Counted from the first letter of the stretch, positions 45,079 to 54,146 are shown. The stretch is 64,000 bases of DNA from Chryseobacterium sp. Tr-659 (GCF_011752975.1 NZ_VWWP01000001.1:868001-932000); one strand, 5' to 3'. Numbers and translations: made by a program. Notes: generated by a model from the sequence alone, not told the origin.

Positions 45079-45247
45079 TATACAAAAGTGAGAAAGCGTA
45101 AATGGTGAAAATCCATTACGATTATCTCATAAAGTGTGGGCTCCAAATTTTAAAAAATATCACAAGTAAAAAGTTGAAGAACTCTATTTTTTAGAAACCG
45201 AAATCAAAGATTTGAAAGGATATTTATGAATATTTAATATACAAAAG
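45070..45247 (+). repeat. 158-bp unit flanked by ~20-base direct repeats after fabH
   Basis: GAATATTAATATACAAAAG (45070-45088), covering the fabH stop, recurs as GAATATTTAATATACAAAAG (45228-45247) just before the terminator stem. Between them is a folded stretch (TGAGA...TCTCA closing CGTAAATGG...CCATTACG, about 45088-45129) and a short frame ending KVEELYFLETEIKDLKGYL with a stop, which looks like a C-terminal gene fragment. Confidence 0.55.
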
Positions 45248-45277
45248 CTGCAGATAATTTTCTGCAGCTTTTTTTTA
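45243..45277 (+). terminator. Terminator downstream of fabH
   Basis: A 12-bp perfect stem AAAAGCTGCAGA / TCTGCAGCTTTT with T8. Confidence 0.9.
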
Positions 45278-45345
45278 ATTGTTAATGTTATTATCTGATT
45301 GATAATTGTTTATTTTTATTTATTTTTCACTTTTATAGGATTTAT

Positions 45346-45378
45346 TTGCTGTTTTGGTTTAATAACTATGTATATTTG
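45346..45378 (+). promoter_or_regulatory. Promoter of the surface protein gene
   Basis: TTG at 45346-45348 and TATATTTG at 45371-45378 with 22 bases between, within the range described for Flavobacterium promoters; start codon 30 bases on. Confidence 0.6.
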
Positions 45379-45408
45379 TTATGAAAATAAAATAAAATTT
45401 ATTACCAG

Positions 45409-46104
45409 ATGAAAAACACATTTTCTACCTTATTTGCATTAGGATCAATACTCCTAAATGCTCAGGTTGGTATAAATACGCCAACACCTCAAAGAACGTT
45501 TCATATCAATGGCTCATTACAGGTTGTTAATGAATTAAACGTAGGCGGAAATGCCAATACAGCAGGATTAGCTGGCACTTCCGGGCAAATTTTAACATCA
45601 GGAGGAGCTGGGGCTGCTCCTTCATGGCAGACTTTGAATACGATATCCGGAACGATCAATAATGCCTATTATGTGCAGGGGACAACGGCTTCAACAGCTA
45701 CTCAGGGGCAGACCATTGATGTTCCCGGGGTTACTATTACTTTAACGGTGCCTGCAGGAAGAACCCAAACTTTCCTATTTACTATTTTAGGATATGGAAC
45801 ATTAACAGACGGAAATTCCAGTCAGGGTGTTTTTGCCCTTTTACAAGATGGCGTGAAAATTTCATCAGCCTTTACTTCTAAAGCAGGAAACTTTCCGGGA
45901 GGAGCTACTTTACAAAGTATGCCTGTTCCTGTTACATTTTTGAAATCAGTAATTCTTACGGCAGGAACTTATACTTTTAAAGTTCAATACAGTGCCTGGA
46001 GTGGAAGTGCAACGGTAAATTTTATTCCGTCGGCCTATGCGGGATACAATGGGGATATGGAAGCCATGCTTACCAAGATGCAGGTTTTAGTATATAATAA
46101 TTAG
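45409..46104 (+). CDS. Secreted protein with GINT-type N-terminus
   Basis: A 231-residue exported protein (signal TLFALGSILLNAQ). It begins VGINTPTPQRTFHINGSLQV, a motif common to many Bacteroidota surface proteins resembling phage tail-fibre heads, then a Gly/Ala/Ser-rich linker (GTSGQILTSGGAGAAPSWQT) and a beta-sandwich-like C-terminal domain (VTITLTVPAGRTQTFLFTIL). No type IX sorting signal is seen at the C-terminus. Function unknown; adhesion or structural role possible. Own promoter and terminator. Confidence 0.75.
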   Translation: MKNTFSTLFALGSILLNAQVGINTPTPQRTFHINGSLQVVNELNVGGNANTAGLAGTSGQILTSGGAGAAPSWQTLNTISGTINNAYYVQGTTASTATQGQTIDVPGVTITLTVPAGRTQTFLFTILGYGTLTDGNSSQGVFALLQDGVKISSAFTSKAGNFPGGATLQSMPVPVTFLKSVILTAGTYTFKVQYSAWSGSATVNFIPSAYAGYNGDMEAMLTKMQVLVYNN

Positions 46105-46122
46105 AATATAAACAAAAGAACA

Positions 46123-46154
46123 AAAAATCCGTAGAATGTTCTACGGATTTTTTT
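46123..46154 (+). terminator. Bidirectional terminator after the surface protein gene
   Basis: AAAAATCCGTAGAA / TTCTACGGATTTTT, 14-bp stem, 2-base loop. May also serve the convergent thioredoxin-like gene. Confidence 0.9.
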
Positions 46155-46172
46155 GTTTTATGCTCTACAAGT

Positions 46173-47333
46173 TTAAAGGCTTTTCAGTAATTTTTCAGTG
46201 TCAGACGAATCCTGTCCTGAACTTTTTGCAAGCTCAATAGACTTTTCAGCCCACATTTTTGCATTTTTTTTATCTCCAATCTTATTGTAAAGATTCGCTA
46301 AAGTATCTGTATTGGCAAAGTTCTGATCTTTTTTTACAGATTCCTGTGCCCATGCAATCGCTTTTTCCAAAGAAGCTTTATTGCTTACATTTTCATAGAA
46401 ATTCCAGGCCAGTGAATTCAGTTCCTCAGAGCTTGCTGTAGAGTAGTCCTTGTAAAGATCGAGGATTAGTTTTTCATACTCAGGGATATTCTTGTTTTTC
46501 AAAGCTCTGTTGGCTTTCATTCTTTTTAAGACCTTCTCTGCTTCCTCTTTCGTAAGGAATTTTTGGGTCTCAGCCATGAAATAGCTGTCGTTCCACGTTT
46601 TTGTATCAGCGTTGTAAGCTTTTTTAGCTACCGTATTAAGCTTTATATTTTTATCAAACTTTATATATTTATCTTCAGGGAAAAATTTGATAATATCCGC
46701 TTTCTTATCCTGAAATATTTTGTACAAAGGGCTGTCTGTACTTTGAGTTCCGGAAAGAAGCATCTGAACATCTTCCTGATCAAGACTTGTTTTTTGTTCA
46801 AAATAACGGTTCAGAACTTTCCCTGCAAATTCAGCGTCGTTATACATAGTAAGCCCGGCAAGATTCTTTAAGAATTCAGGATTTTTCTCTCCTTTTTCAA
46901 ACTGCTGTTTCAAAGAAGTAAGTCTTTTATTGGGATCTTCAGCATCTTTAGCAAACTGAATGAAGTCGTTTTCTTCAACATATCCTAAAGTTCTGTGTAC
47001 AGCTTCCCCGCTTCCGTCAATAAATAAATAAGTAGGAAATGCTTTAACATTATATTTTTTTGCCAGTTCAATTCCTTCTCCTTTTTCCATATCAATTTTG
47101 GCATTAATGAAGTGCGAGTTATAATAATCTCCTACAGTCTGAAGCGGGAAAATATTTTTAACCATCAGTTTACAAGGCCCACACCAGGATGCATATGCAT
47201 CTACAAAAATAAGTTTGTTTTCTTTTTTTGCTTTGGCAAGGATAGAGGCAAAATTGCCGTCTTCAAATTTAATCCCTTGCGCCCATGCCAGTGCGCCTAT
47301 AAATAGAGAAGAAAGTATTGCTATTTTTTTCAT
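46173..47333 (-). CDS. Periplasmic thioredoxin-like protein with TPR-like tail
   Basis: A 386-residue exported protein (signal SLFIGALAWAQG). The thioredoxin domain has VDAYASWCGPCKLMVKNIF (WCGPC active site) and the cis-Pro region KAFPTYLFIDGSG. The C-terminal 230 residues are helical, ending in TPR-like repeats (DTLANLYNKIGDKKNAKMWA). The intact CxxC suggests disulfide reduction or exchange in the periplasm. A minus-strand TACATTTG -7 element lies at 47353-47360. Confidence 0.88.
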   Translation of the reverse strand: MKKIAILSSLFIGALAWAQGIKFEDGNFASILAKAKKENKLIFVDAYASWCGPCKLMVKNIFPLQTVGDYYNSHFINAKIDMEKGEGIELAKKYNVKAFPTYLFIDGSGEAVHRTLGYVEENDFIQFAKDAEDPNKRLTSLKQQFEKGEKNPEFLKNLAGLTMYNDAEFAGKVLNRYFEQKTSLDQEDVQMLLSGTQSTDSPLYKIFQDKKADIIKFFPEDKYIKFDKNIKLNTVAKKAYNADTKTWNDSYFMAETQKFLTKEEAEKVLKRMKANRALKNKNIPEYEKLILDLYKDYSTASSEELNSLAWNFYENVSNKASLEKAIAWAQESVKKDQNFANTDTLANLYNKIGDKKNAKMWAEKSIELAKSSGQDSSDTEKLLKSL

Positions 47334-47352
47334 AAGAACTTTTTATTCCGTA

Positions 47353-47360
47353 CAAATGTA
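47353..47360 (-). promoter_or_regulatory. -7 element of the thioredoxin-like gene
   Basis: Minus-strand TACATTTG matches TAnnTTTG, 20 bases before the start codon. Confidence 0.45.
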
Positions 47361-47553
47361 ATAAATATGCTGACATTTGGGCCGTTCATATTGAAAATAA
47401 TTATTAAGGAATCTTAGGGGTATTACAGATATAGCTTTAGATAAAAGAAAATCGTTTATTGTTTTAGTCTTATTATTAAAATTAATGTAAATAGGTATTT
47501 TGGTTAAATGATTAAATTTCAACAGAATATTTTAATAAAAAATAAAATATCAC

Positions 47554-47561
47554 TAGTTTTG
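47554..47561 (+). promoter_or_regulatory. -7 element upstream of the TPR-AraC gene
   Basis: TAGTTTTG matches TAnnTTTG. The rest of the 47334-47632 gap is AT-rich with no other structure seen. Confidence 0.4.
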
Positions 47562-47632
47562 TAAAAAACAAAAAGACACCCGTGAAAATAATGATGAATT
47601 ATTATAAAATAAAAGTAATAATTTGTTTTCGT

Positions 47633-49258
47633 ATGTCTAAAGATCTCCTGAAATTTTTGTTTTTGCTGGCAACAGCAGTCCCCATATTCGGTCAGAAAAA
47701 AAATACCTTTGATCAGGTCTGTGAAAAGACCTCAGGCATTACTGCCTATAAAGACCTTCCAAAAGCGATTAAAACGGCAGATTCTCTTTATATGACTGCC
47801 CAAAAACCTGTTGATAAAGTAAAATGTTTGGTTCTTTCTTCTGAACTTTATCATCACGCAGGAGAACTCAAAAAAGCAATATGTTTTAGTGAAAATGCAC
47901 ATTCTGTAGTTAACCAGATCAATGATCCGGAATGGATGGCCCAGGTCAGCAGATTACTGGCCAGACAGTACAGACAGGTCGGGCTTTTTGAAAGAGCAAA
48001 AAAATATATAATAAAAGGCCTCGAGGCTTCAGTACAAATCCCGGATTTTCAAAAAAGCAATGAGGCGGCAGGATTGCTGAACCAGGAAATGGCATTCTAT
48101 GAAATGGAACTTGGAAATTATTCTAAAGCCGTACAGTATGTAGAATTTTCTCTGAAATATTTTGAAAAGATCAGCAGTAAAAATGAAGATAGAACCGAGG
48201 CTGCCTCTTATCAGGTATTGGGAGATGTTTATTTTAAATTGAATGATTATTCCGCTTCTGAAAATTATTATAGAAAAGCGGAAGGGTTACTCAAACAAGG
48301 TAGCTGTACGCTGGGCTTAGTGTATAATGGTCTTGGAGGAATCCGTGTGAAGCAGAAGAACTGGAAAGATGCTGAATTTTATCTTAAAAAAGCAGAAAGA
48401 ATAGCTGATACATCAAGAAGCCTTAAACTTAAAAAAGCGGTTTATTCAAATATTAACGATTATTACGAAGGTATGGGAGATACCTTCAAAGCTTCTTTAT
48501 ATGCTGTAAAATATGTTCGTACCTATGACAGTATTGCCGCACGTAATCAGGGATTTGGAATAAAAGGTCCTGAAATTTCAGCAGGTAAGATCAATAAAAA
48601 AAACGGGCGAATGAATGTTGCCAAAAATGCTGCCATTGTTATACTGTTTGTTTCACTGGTAGGGTTGCTTATATTTTTCAAGGCAAAACAGAAAAAACAA
48701 CGTTCAAGACTGAGAAGTATTATAAGAACGCAGCTGAGCCTGATCAGCAGCCGCGGTTCTTCGTTAAAACATCCAAATAATTCAGAATTTTCAAATATAT
48801 CCGTTGAGGAAATTGATGAAAAAGATTCCGAAGCAGACAAAAGAAGAAATGATTCCCTGATGACCTCTGAAACAGAATCAAAACTGCTTGAACTTCTCGA
48901 AGAGTTTGAAAAAGGAAATCTTTATAACAATAAAGGGATGTCTCTTTCCTTTCTGGCAGGTGAACTGAATACCAATACAAAGTATCTTTCTTACGTGATC
49001 AATCAGCATAAAAGTGCTGACTTCAAAACGTATATCAATCGTCTACGGATCAACTATATTGTAGACAAACTGATCAATGATGAGAAGTACAGACAGTATA
49101 AAATCAGTATTCTTGCTGATGAATGCGGATTCTCTTCACACAGTAAATTTGCAGCTGTCTTTAAAGCGGTCACAGACTATTCCCCTTCAGCATATATTAA
49201 ATATATTGATGCTGAAAATCAGTCAGATAAAAATATCCATTTTCGGGAAAATGATTAA
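47633..49258 (+). CDS. Membrane-anchored TPR sensor with AraC-type DNA-binding domain
   Basis: A 541-residue one-protein signalling device. A signal peptide (FLFLLATAVPIFGQ) leads to about 280 residues of TPR repeats in the periplasm (for example YQVLGDVYFKLNDYSASENY), then one TM helix (AAIVILFVSLVGLLIFFKAK) and a cytoplasmic AraC HTH (KYKISILADECGFSSHSKFA, then AVFKAVTDYSPSAYIKY usually seen as the second helix). The start at 47633 gives a proper signal; GTG/ATG codons upstream (47582, 47591) are possible. Such proteins are known in Bacteroidota; the target genes are not evident. Confidence 0.8.
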   Translation: MSKDLLKFLFLLATAVPIFGQKKNTFDQVCEKTSGITAYKDLPKAIKTADSLYMTAQKPVDKVKCLVLSSELYHHAGELKKAICFSENAHSVVNQINDPEWMAQVSRLLARQYRQVGLFERAKKYIIKGLEASVQIPDFQKSNEAAGLLNQEMAFYEMELGNYSKAVQYVEFSLKYFEKISSKNEDRTEAASYQVLGDVYFKLNDYSASENYYRKAEGLLKQGSCTLGLVYNGLGGIRVKQKNWKDAEFYLKKAERIADTSRSLKLKKAVYSNINDYYEGMGDTFKASLYAVKYVRTYDSIAARNQGFGIKGPEISAGKINKKNGRMNVAKNAAIVILFVSLVGLLIFFKAKQKKQRSRLRSIIRTQLSLISSRGSSLKHPNNSEFSNISVEEIDEKDSEADKRRNDSLMTSETESKLLELLEEFEKGNLYNNKGMSLSFLAGELNTNTKYLSYVINQHKSADFKTYINRLRINYIVDKLINDEKYRQYKISILADECGFSSHSKFAAVFKAVTDYSPSAYIKYIDAENQSDKNIHFREND

Positions 49259-49341
49259 GAAAATATTGCTTTTTTTAATTCTGTCTTGTCATTTTCATGA
49301 AAATGGATAACCTATTGTTTTACGAAAACTCTTTGCTATCC

Positions 49342-49598
49342 TATCTTTGCGCCAGTTTTAAAGAGAAATGACTGCTGTCAGTAATAGTCTGTCTCATTTA
49401 TTTTGAAGGAATATTATTTTCTGAAATAAACCCGATTTTAAGCTATAAACCAAGCCATGAAAATTTAGATATGGAACACGTGATATTTCATGATAGTGGA
49501 ATAGCACGGTTCCAATTTTTATCTGTCAAAGAAGTATTCTGATCATAATGAATACAAATTCTATCATATAATCGGGGTTGATTGCCCGGTTTTTTTTC
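49342..49598 (+). ncRNA. Candidate small RNA between a -7 element and a terminator
   Basis: The 391-base gap has no credible gene, but a good -7 element (TATCTTTG, 49342-49349) starts it and a terminator (AATCGGG / CCCGGTT, T8, 49570-49597) ends it, giving a transcript of about 240 bases. Internal hairpins include TGAC/GTCA near 49370 and TTATTT/AAATAA near 49415. CCCGATT near 49430 can pair with the left terminator arm, giving an alternative fold. The RNA class is unknown; 6S-like is one option to test. Confidence 0.4.
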
Positions 49599-49649
49599 AG
49601 TCAAGTTTTTTTAAGTGCAAATCCACAGAACGTCTGTGGATTTGTGATT

Positions 49650-49859
49650 TTATTTACTTTTTGTAGTGCCTGGTTTTACTTTTGAAGTATCGGGAGCTGC
49701 AGGTGCCTGTTCAGAATTAGCAACCGCCGAGTCTCCCATTTTATTGAGTAAAGAATCTTTATTATGAGCTTCCTTGAATTCCTCTCTTTTCTCTTTATTC
49801 TGAGCACAGCTTCCAAGGAAAAGAAGTCCAAGAACTGCTCCTATCCATAATTTTTTCAT
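49650..49859 (-). CDS. Small lipoprotein, 69 residues
   Basis: Signal MKKLWIGAVLGLLFLGSC with lipobox LGSC, then a charged helix (AQNKEKREEFKEAHNKDS) and a Pro/Thr/Lys-rich tail. The start at 49859 is chosen over an ATG at 49874 because it begins the usual MKK leader. No family recognised. Similar in size and style to the lipoprotein at 51576. Confidence 0.65.
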   Translation of the reverse strand: MKKLWIGAVLGLLFLGSCAQNKEKREEFKEAHNKDSLLNKMGDSAVANSEQAPAAPDTSKVKPGTTKSK

Positions 49860-50019
49860 AATATTTTTTGGCATTTATTAGTATCAAATATAGCAAATTA
49901 TTAATATTTTTATTTATAACGGATTAGATATTCTAAAAAAAATGTTTATTGATGTAATAAATGAAAATATATTTCTACTTATTATACCATTACCAAATAT
50001 TACAGTAAAATATAAAAAT

Positions 50020-51513
50020 ATGAAAAAAGCAATTTGTTTATTGAGCTTCTTGTTATTCGGGTTACTACTGAGCCAGGAATCAAAAGAAAATTTAAAAGGG
50101 CTTGATCAAGAAATCAATAAAATTATAAAGGATTATAAGGCGGTAGGGATAGCTGTTACAATTGTCAGGGATGATAAAATAATATATTCTAAAGGATATG
50201 GATACAGAGATTTTGAAAATAAACTTCCTGTAACTTCCAATACGCTTTTTGGGATTGGCAGTAATACTAAATCATTCACTTCCGCTTTAATAGGTATGTT
50301 AGAAGATGAGAAAAAATTATCTGTTCAGGATAAACCCTCTAAGTATATTCCTAATCTGACTTTTGCTACAGACAGAATGAATAATTTAATTAGGATTGAA
50401 GATTTATTGGAACACAGAAGCGGGCTGGGAAGTATAGATGGAACATATATTTTCTTCCCTGCGGCTAAAAGAATTGATCTGATGAAAAGACTTCCTTTCC
50501 TAAAAGAAAATGGAGAGCCTAAAAATAGCTGGAAATACAGCAATTTTGGATACCTTACATTAGGAACAATTGCTGAACAAATCAATGGTAAAAGTTGGGA
50601 TGATCTTATCAGAGAGAAAATATTCATTCCTCTTAAAATGAATAACAGTAATACATCAATTGATGAAATGGTAAAGCAAAAAGACTTTTCCTACCCTTAT
50701 GGATTATATCAGCAGACTATTGAAAAGGTACTTTTTCAGAAGCCAGATAATGACAAACCCGGAGCTGCTATTAATAGCTCGGCAGCAGATATGGGCACTT
50801 GGGTCAGACTTTGGCTAAACAATGGGAGCTTTGAAAATCGAACCCTTATTTCAAAAGAATATGTAAAAAATGCAATGAGCACCCAGACTATTATTGATGG
50901 AGCAGCACCGGTTAATCCTGACCAGAAAAACTTTTTGCTCGGCCATGGATATGGTTGGTTTACACAAATTTTCAAAGGACATTATAAAGTATGGCATGCA
51001 GGAGGAGTTTCCGGTTTTAGTTCTTTCATTTCATTATTCCCGGCAGAAAGATTAGGTATTGTTGTATTGAGTAATCAGCATAACTCAGATATTGCAGGAA
51101 CAATTGGTAATATGATAGCTATCCGTATGCTGGGACTTGATAACAATACACCTTATACATATGAAAAGGGGGTGAATGATATCCTGAAACCTGAAAAAAA
51201 TATAAATACTTCCATTAATGAAAAGAAGAAGCCGACTCATGATTTAAATGATTACTGTGGAACATATTCGAACCAGGGATATGGTACTTTTACTATTTCA
51301 AAAGAAAGAAATAATCTGTACATTACTTTCCCTACATTCAAATTTATATTGGTACATCGTCAATATGATTTGTTTTCATCAAAACTGACTGAAGAAGTAG
51401 CACAACAAATGAATCCCGATTTTGACTTTAATTTTACCCTTGATGATAAAGGAAATGTAAATGCAGTTATTATGGACATGCAAGGTGGTACAACATTTAA
51501 GAAAACACAATAA
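50020..51513 (+). CDS. Exported serine hydrolase, class C beta-lactamase fold
   Basis: A 497-residue exported protein (signal LLSFLLFGLLLSQ). The beta-lactamase/transpeptidase-like domain has the SxxK in GIGSNTKSFTSAL, YSN in WKYSNFGYLTLG, and HAGG in VWHAGGVSGFSSF. The C-terminal 110 residues form a lipocalin-like DUF3471-type domain (YCGTYSNQGYGTFTISKE). Family members are peptidases or esterases more often than true beta-lactamases. Start set at 50020 from the signal peptide. Own terminator. Confidence 0.85.
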   Translation: MKKAICLLSFLLFGLLLSQESKENLKGLDQEINKIIKDYKAVGIAVTIVRDDKIIYSKGYGYRDFENKLPVTSNTLFGIGSNTKSFTSALIGMLEDEKKLSVQDKPSKYIPNLTFATDRMNNLIRIEDLLEHRSGLGSIDGTYIFFPAAKRIDLMKRLPFLKENGEPKNSWKYSNFGYLTLGTIAEQINGKSWDDLIREKIFIPLKMNNSNTSIDEMVKQKDFSYPYGLYQQTIEKVLFQKPDNDKPGAAINSSAADMGTWVRLWLNNGSFENRTLISKEYVKNAMSTQTIIDGAAPVNPDQKNFLLGHGYGWFTQIFKGHYKVWHAGGVSGFSSFISLFPAERLGIVVLSNQHNSDIAGTIGNMIAIRMLGLDNNTPYTYEKGVNDILKPEKNINTSINEKKKPTHDLNDYCGTYSNQGYGTFTISKERNNLYITFPTFKFILVHRQYDLFSSKLTEEVAQQMNPDFDFNFTLDDKGNVNAVIMDMQGGTTFKKTQ

Positions 51514-51515
51514 AA

Positions 51516-51548
51516 AAAATCTGCAGCGCTTTCATCTGCAGATTTTCC
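51516..51548 (+). terminator. Terminator of the serine hydrolase gene
   Basis: AAATCTGCAG / CTGCAGATTT 10-bp perfect stem followed by T-rich sequence. Confidence 0.8.
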
Positions 51549-51575
51549 ATTTTAAATTAAACGTATATTAAAATA

Positions 51576-51797
51576 CTATTTGGCAGGAGACATTGTCATA
51601 GAATCTTTTTTGATCTTGATACTGTCAGGATGAGTCGTTTTTGTAGTCATGGTATCGGTTGTTGTAGACGATGCGGTTTTTCGTGCACTTTCTACCGCTG
51701 TCGAATCACGGCTACTTGTAGACATTGTCGATTCTTTGGTTCCACAGCTCACTGCAAATATTCCTATTCCGATAGCTGTTAGCAATAACTTTTTCAT
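51576..51797 (-). CDS. Small Ser/Thr-rich lipoprotein, 73 residues
   Basis: Signal MKKLLLTAIGIGIFAVSC (lipobox AVSC), then a low-complexity tail rich in Ser, Thr and Lys with repeated (S/T)DTMTTK-like units and KKDSMTMSPAK at the end. No known family. Composition is like the lipoprotein at 49650, which lies on the other side of the serine hydrolase; both may be loosely related surface lipoproteins. Confidence 0.65.
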   Translation of the reverse strand: MKKLLLTAIGIGIFAVSCGTKESTMSTSSRDSTAVESARKTASSTTTDTMTTKTTHPDSIKIKKDSMTMSPAK

Positions 51798-52117
51798 ACT
51801 TTTTTATTTTGGGGGTGTGGGTATAAAAAATCAACAATTATTCCTAAAAGGGTATATAAAGTTGTAAAAAATCGGTAAAGTTTGTTAAAAGGTGTTAGGG
51901 ATAGGGAGGGGAGAGTATGAGAGTATTAGAGTATTGCGCGCATAAAAAAAACTTTTCTGACTAACAATAACCTTAAACGTTAAACCTTGAATCTTAAACT
52001 TTAAACTTTGAATGTCGCCTTTAATTCCACGAAAAAGCCCCGAAACCGAAATTTCGAGGCTGTTGTATTGAAAGAACAGGCAAGCATTGCTTATTGCCCA
52101 TTACTTATTCTTTATGA
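51798..52117. repeat. Repeat-rich spacer between lipoprotein and pruA
   Basis: No gene seen. Holds three 8-base units GAGAGTAT, GAGAGTAT, TAGAGTAT (51911-51934), six 7-base units of form CYTTRAA (51971-52012), and the pruA terminator (52031-52062). Confidence 0.6.
52031..52062 (-). terminator. Terminator of pruA
   Basis: Minus-strand AGCCTCGAAA / TTTCGGGGCT stem followed by TTTTTCG. Confidence 0.75.
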
Positions 52118-53743
52118 TTATCCCAGGTATGGATATTTATAATTTTTTGGAGAAACAAATGTTTCTTTTACGCTTCTTACGGAAACCCATCTCAGAAGAT
52201 TCATTTTAGAACCAGCTTTATCATTTGTTCCAGAAGCTCTACCACCACCGAAAGGCTGTTGTCCTACTACAGCACCCGTTGGTTTATCGTTGATGTAGAA
52301 GTTACCTGACGCATTTTCTAAAGCTTTATAAGCTTCAGCGATTGCATAACGATCTTGAGAGAATACAGAACCTGTTAATGAATAAGGAGAAGTAGAATCT
52401 ACAAGCTTAAGAGTTTCTTTCCAGTCCTGATCTTCATATACGTAGATTGATAAGATTGGGCCGAAAATTTCTTCTACCATACTTTCATAGTGAGGGTTTG
52501 TAGTTTCAATTACAGTTGGATGTACGAACCATCCTTTAGAATCGTCATACTTTCCACCAATGGCTACAGTAGCTTCACCGGAAGCATTCGCTCTGTCGAT
52601 ATATCCTTTACATTTTTCGAAAGAATTTTTGTCGATTACAGCGTTTACGAAGTTGGAAGTATCTTCAGGAGAACCAATTTTGATGGTGCTCATCTGATTT
52701 TCCATTACTTTTTTCACATCAGCCCAAAGAGATTTAGGAACGTAGGCTCTTGAAGCAGCAGAACATTTCTGTCCTTGATATTCGAAAGCTCCTCTTACCA
52801 AAGCAGTAGCTACAGCTTCTACGTTAGCAGATGGATGAGCAATTACAAAATCTTTACCACCTGTTTCTCCAACAATTCTTGGATATGTTCTGTAGTTATG
52901 GATATTATCGCCGATCATTTTCCACATTCCCTGGAATACCTTTGTAGAACCTGTGAAGTGAAGACCTGCAAAATCACGATGTGCCAGTACTTTTTCAGCA
53001 GTTTCTTTTCCATCAGTAAAGATCATGTTGATAACCCCTGCAGGAAGACCCGCTTCAATTAATACATCCATGATTACTTTAGCAGAATATACCTGCTTGT
53101 CAGAAGGTTTCCAAACCACTACGTTTCCTAGCATAGCCATACACGTAGGAAGGTTTCCTGAGATCGCTGTAAAGTTGAACGGAGTAACCGCAAAGCAGAA
53201 CCCTTCTAATGGTCTGTATTCAACACGGTTCCAGATTCCGTTATCAGAAACTGGCTGCTCAGCATACATTTCTGTCATGAACTCTACATTGAACCTTAAG
53301 AAGTCGATAAACTCACAAGCAGAATCAATTTCAGCCTGGTGTACGTTTTTAGACTGCCCGATCATTGTTGCAGCGTTGATTACATCTCTGTAAGGGCCAG
53401 CCAAAAGATCAGCTGCCTTTAAGAAAATTGCTGCACGTTGTTCCCAGCCTAGTTCATTCCATTCTTGTTTAGCTGCCAATGCCGCGTTGATAGCGTCATC
53501 CACATGCTGCATACCACCCTGGTAGTAGAATCCGAAGTCATGAGCATGATCCTGTGGAGACTGAAGCTGTACTTTAGTATCAGTTTTTACCTCTTTTCCG
53601 TTGATGATCATTGGGATTTCTACCTTTTCTGCCCACATTTTTTTATAAGTGTCGATAAGGCTTTTAACTTCCAGAGATCCCGGTTCATAAGAATTTACCG
53701 GTTCATTTACCGCTAATGGTACTTGCGAAATTGCTTTTGACAT
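52118..53743 (-). CDS. pruA: L-glutamate gamma-semialdehyde dehydrogenase PruA
   Basis: A 541-residue aldehyde dehydrogenase that turns proline-derived glutamate semialdehyde (P5C) into glutamate. Catalytic Cys in GAFEYQGQKCSAASRAYVP, general-base Glu in RIVGETGGKDFVIA, NAD-contacting FTGSTKVFQGMWKM and the late QPFGGGRASGTNDKAG motif are present. Length and N-terminal SYEPGSLEVKSL suit the P5CDH1 class. No proline dehydrogenase adjacent. A minus-strand -7 element is at 53781-53788. Confidence 0.95.
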   Translation of the reverse strand: MSKAISQVPLAVNEPVNSYEPGSLEVKSLIDTYKKMWAEKVEIPMIINGKEVKTDTKVQLQSPQDHAHDFGFYYQGGMQHVDDAINAALAAKQEWNELGWEQRAAIFLKAADLLAGPYRDVINAATMIGQSKNVHQAEIDSACEFIDFLRFNVEFMTEMYAEQPVSDNGIWNRVEYRPLEGFCFAVTPFNFTAISGNLPTCMAMLGNVVVWKPSDKQVYSAKVIMDVLIEAGLPAGVINMIFTDGKETAEKVLAHRDFAGLHFTGSTKVFQGMWKMIGDNIHNYRTYPRIVGETGGKDFVIAHPSANVEAVATALVRGAFEYQGQKCSAASRAYVPKSLWADVKKVMENQMSTIKIGSPEDTSNFVNAVIDKNSFEKCKGYIDRANASGEATVAIGGKYDDSKGWFVHPTVIETTNPHYESMVEEIFGPILSIYVYEDQDWKETLKLVDSTSPYSLTGSVFSQDRYAIAEAYKALENASGNFYINDKPTGAVVGQQPFGGGRASGTNDKAGSKMNLLRWVSVRSVKETFVSPKNYKYPYLG

Positions 53744-54146
53744 ATTACGTTTTATTATTTTTATTAAAGTAAGTTGTATACAAATTTACGATAATTATAA
53801 GGAAAGAAAAAATACCATCTGTTTTTATGAAATAAACTTTATTCTTTTGCAATCATTGTATTATACTGTGTTTTTTAATATTGAATATTAAATATTTTTA
53901 ATGTATTTATCCAATATTTTAAATAGGAGAAAAAAATCAATCAAACTTTTATAATTATAGGAATACGGACAATAAAATATTTGTCATAGTTCATAAAGTG
54001 TTATTAAGTCTTGTAAATAAAGGATTTAGGATTAAATGTTAAAATTATATAAAATTGTATTTGTTGCGATTTTGAACATTTTAAATAATTTTTTTGATAG
54101 CCTGTATTTTAAGATTGTTCTAATTTTACATCATTATTAATCAGAT
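53744..54146. other. 403-base AT-rich spacer between divergent genes
   Basis: No open frame or hairpin of note. Minus-strand TAAATTTG (53781-53788) is a good -7 element for pruA. The plus-strand promoter of the next gene should lie within the last 100 bases but no exact TAnnTTTG is seen. Confidence 0.5.

Noticed and set aside
47582..47632. Upstream GTG/ATG starts for the TPR-AraC gene
   Set aside because: They would place charged residues before a good signal peptide at 47633; not excluded, but less likely.
49618..49644. 12-bp hairpin (CAAATCCACAGA / TCTGTGGATTTG) after the small lipoprotein gene as a terminator
   Set aside because: No T-run follows on the minus strand; the stem is real but its role is unclear.
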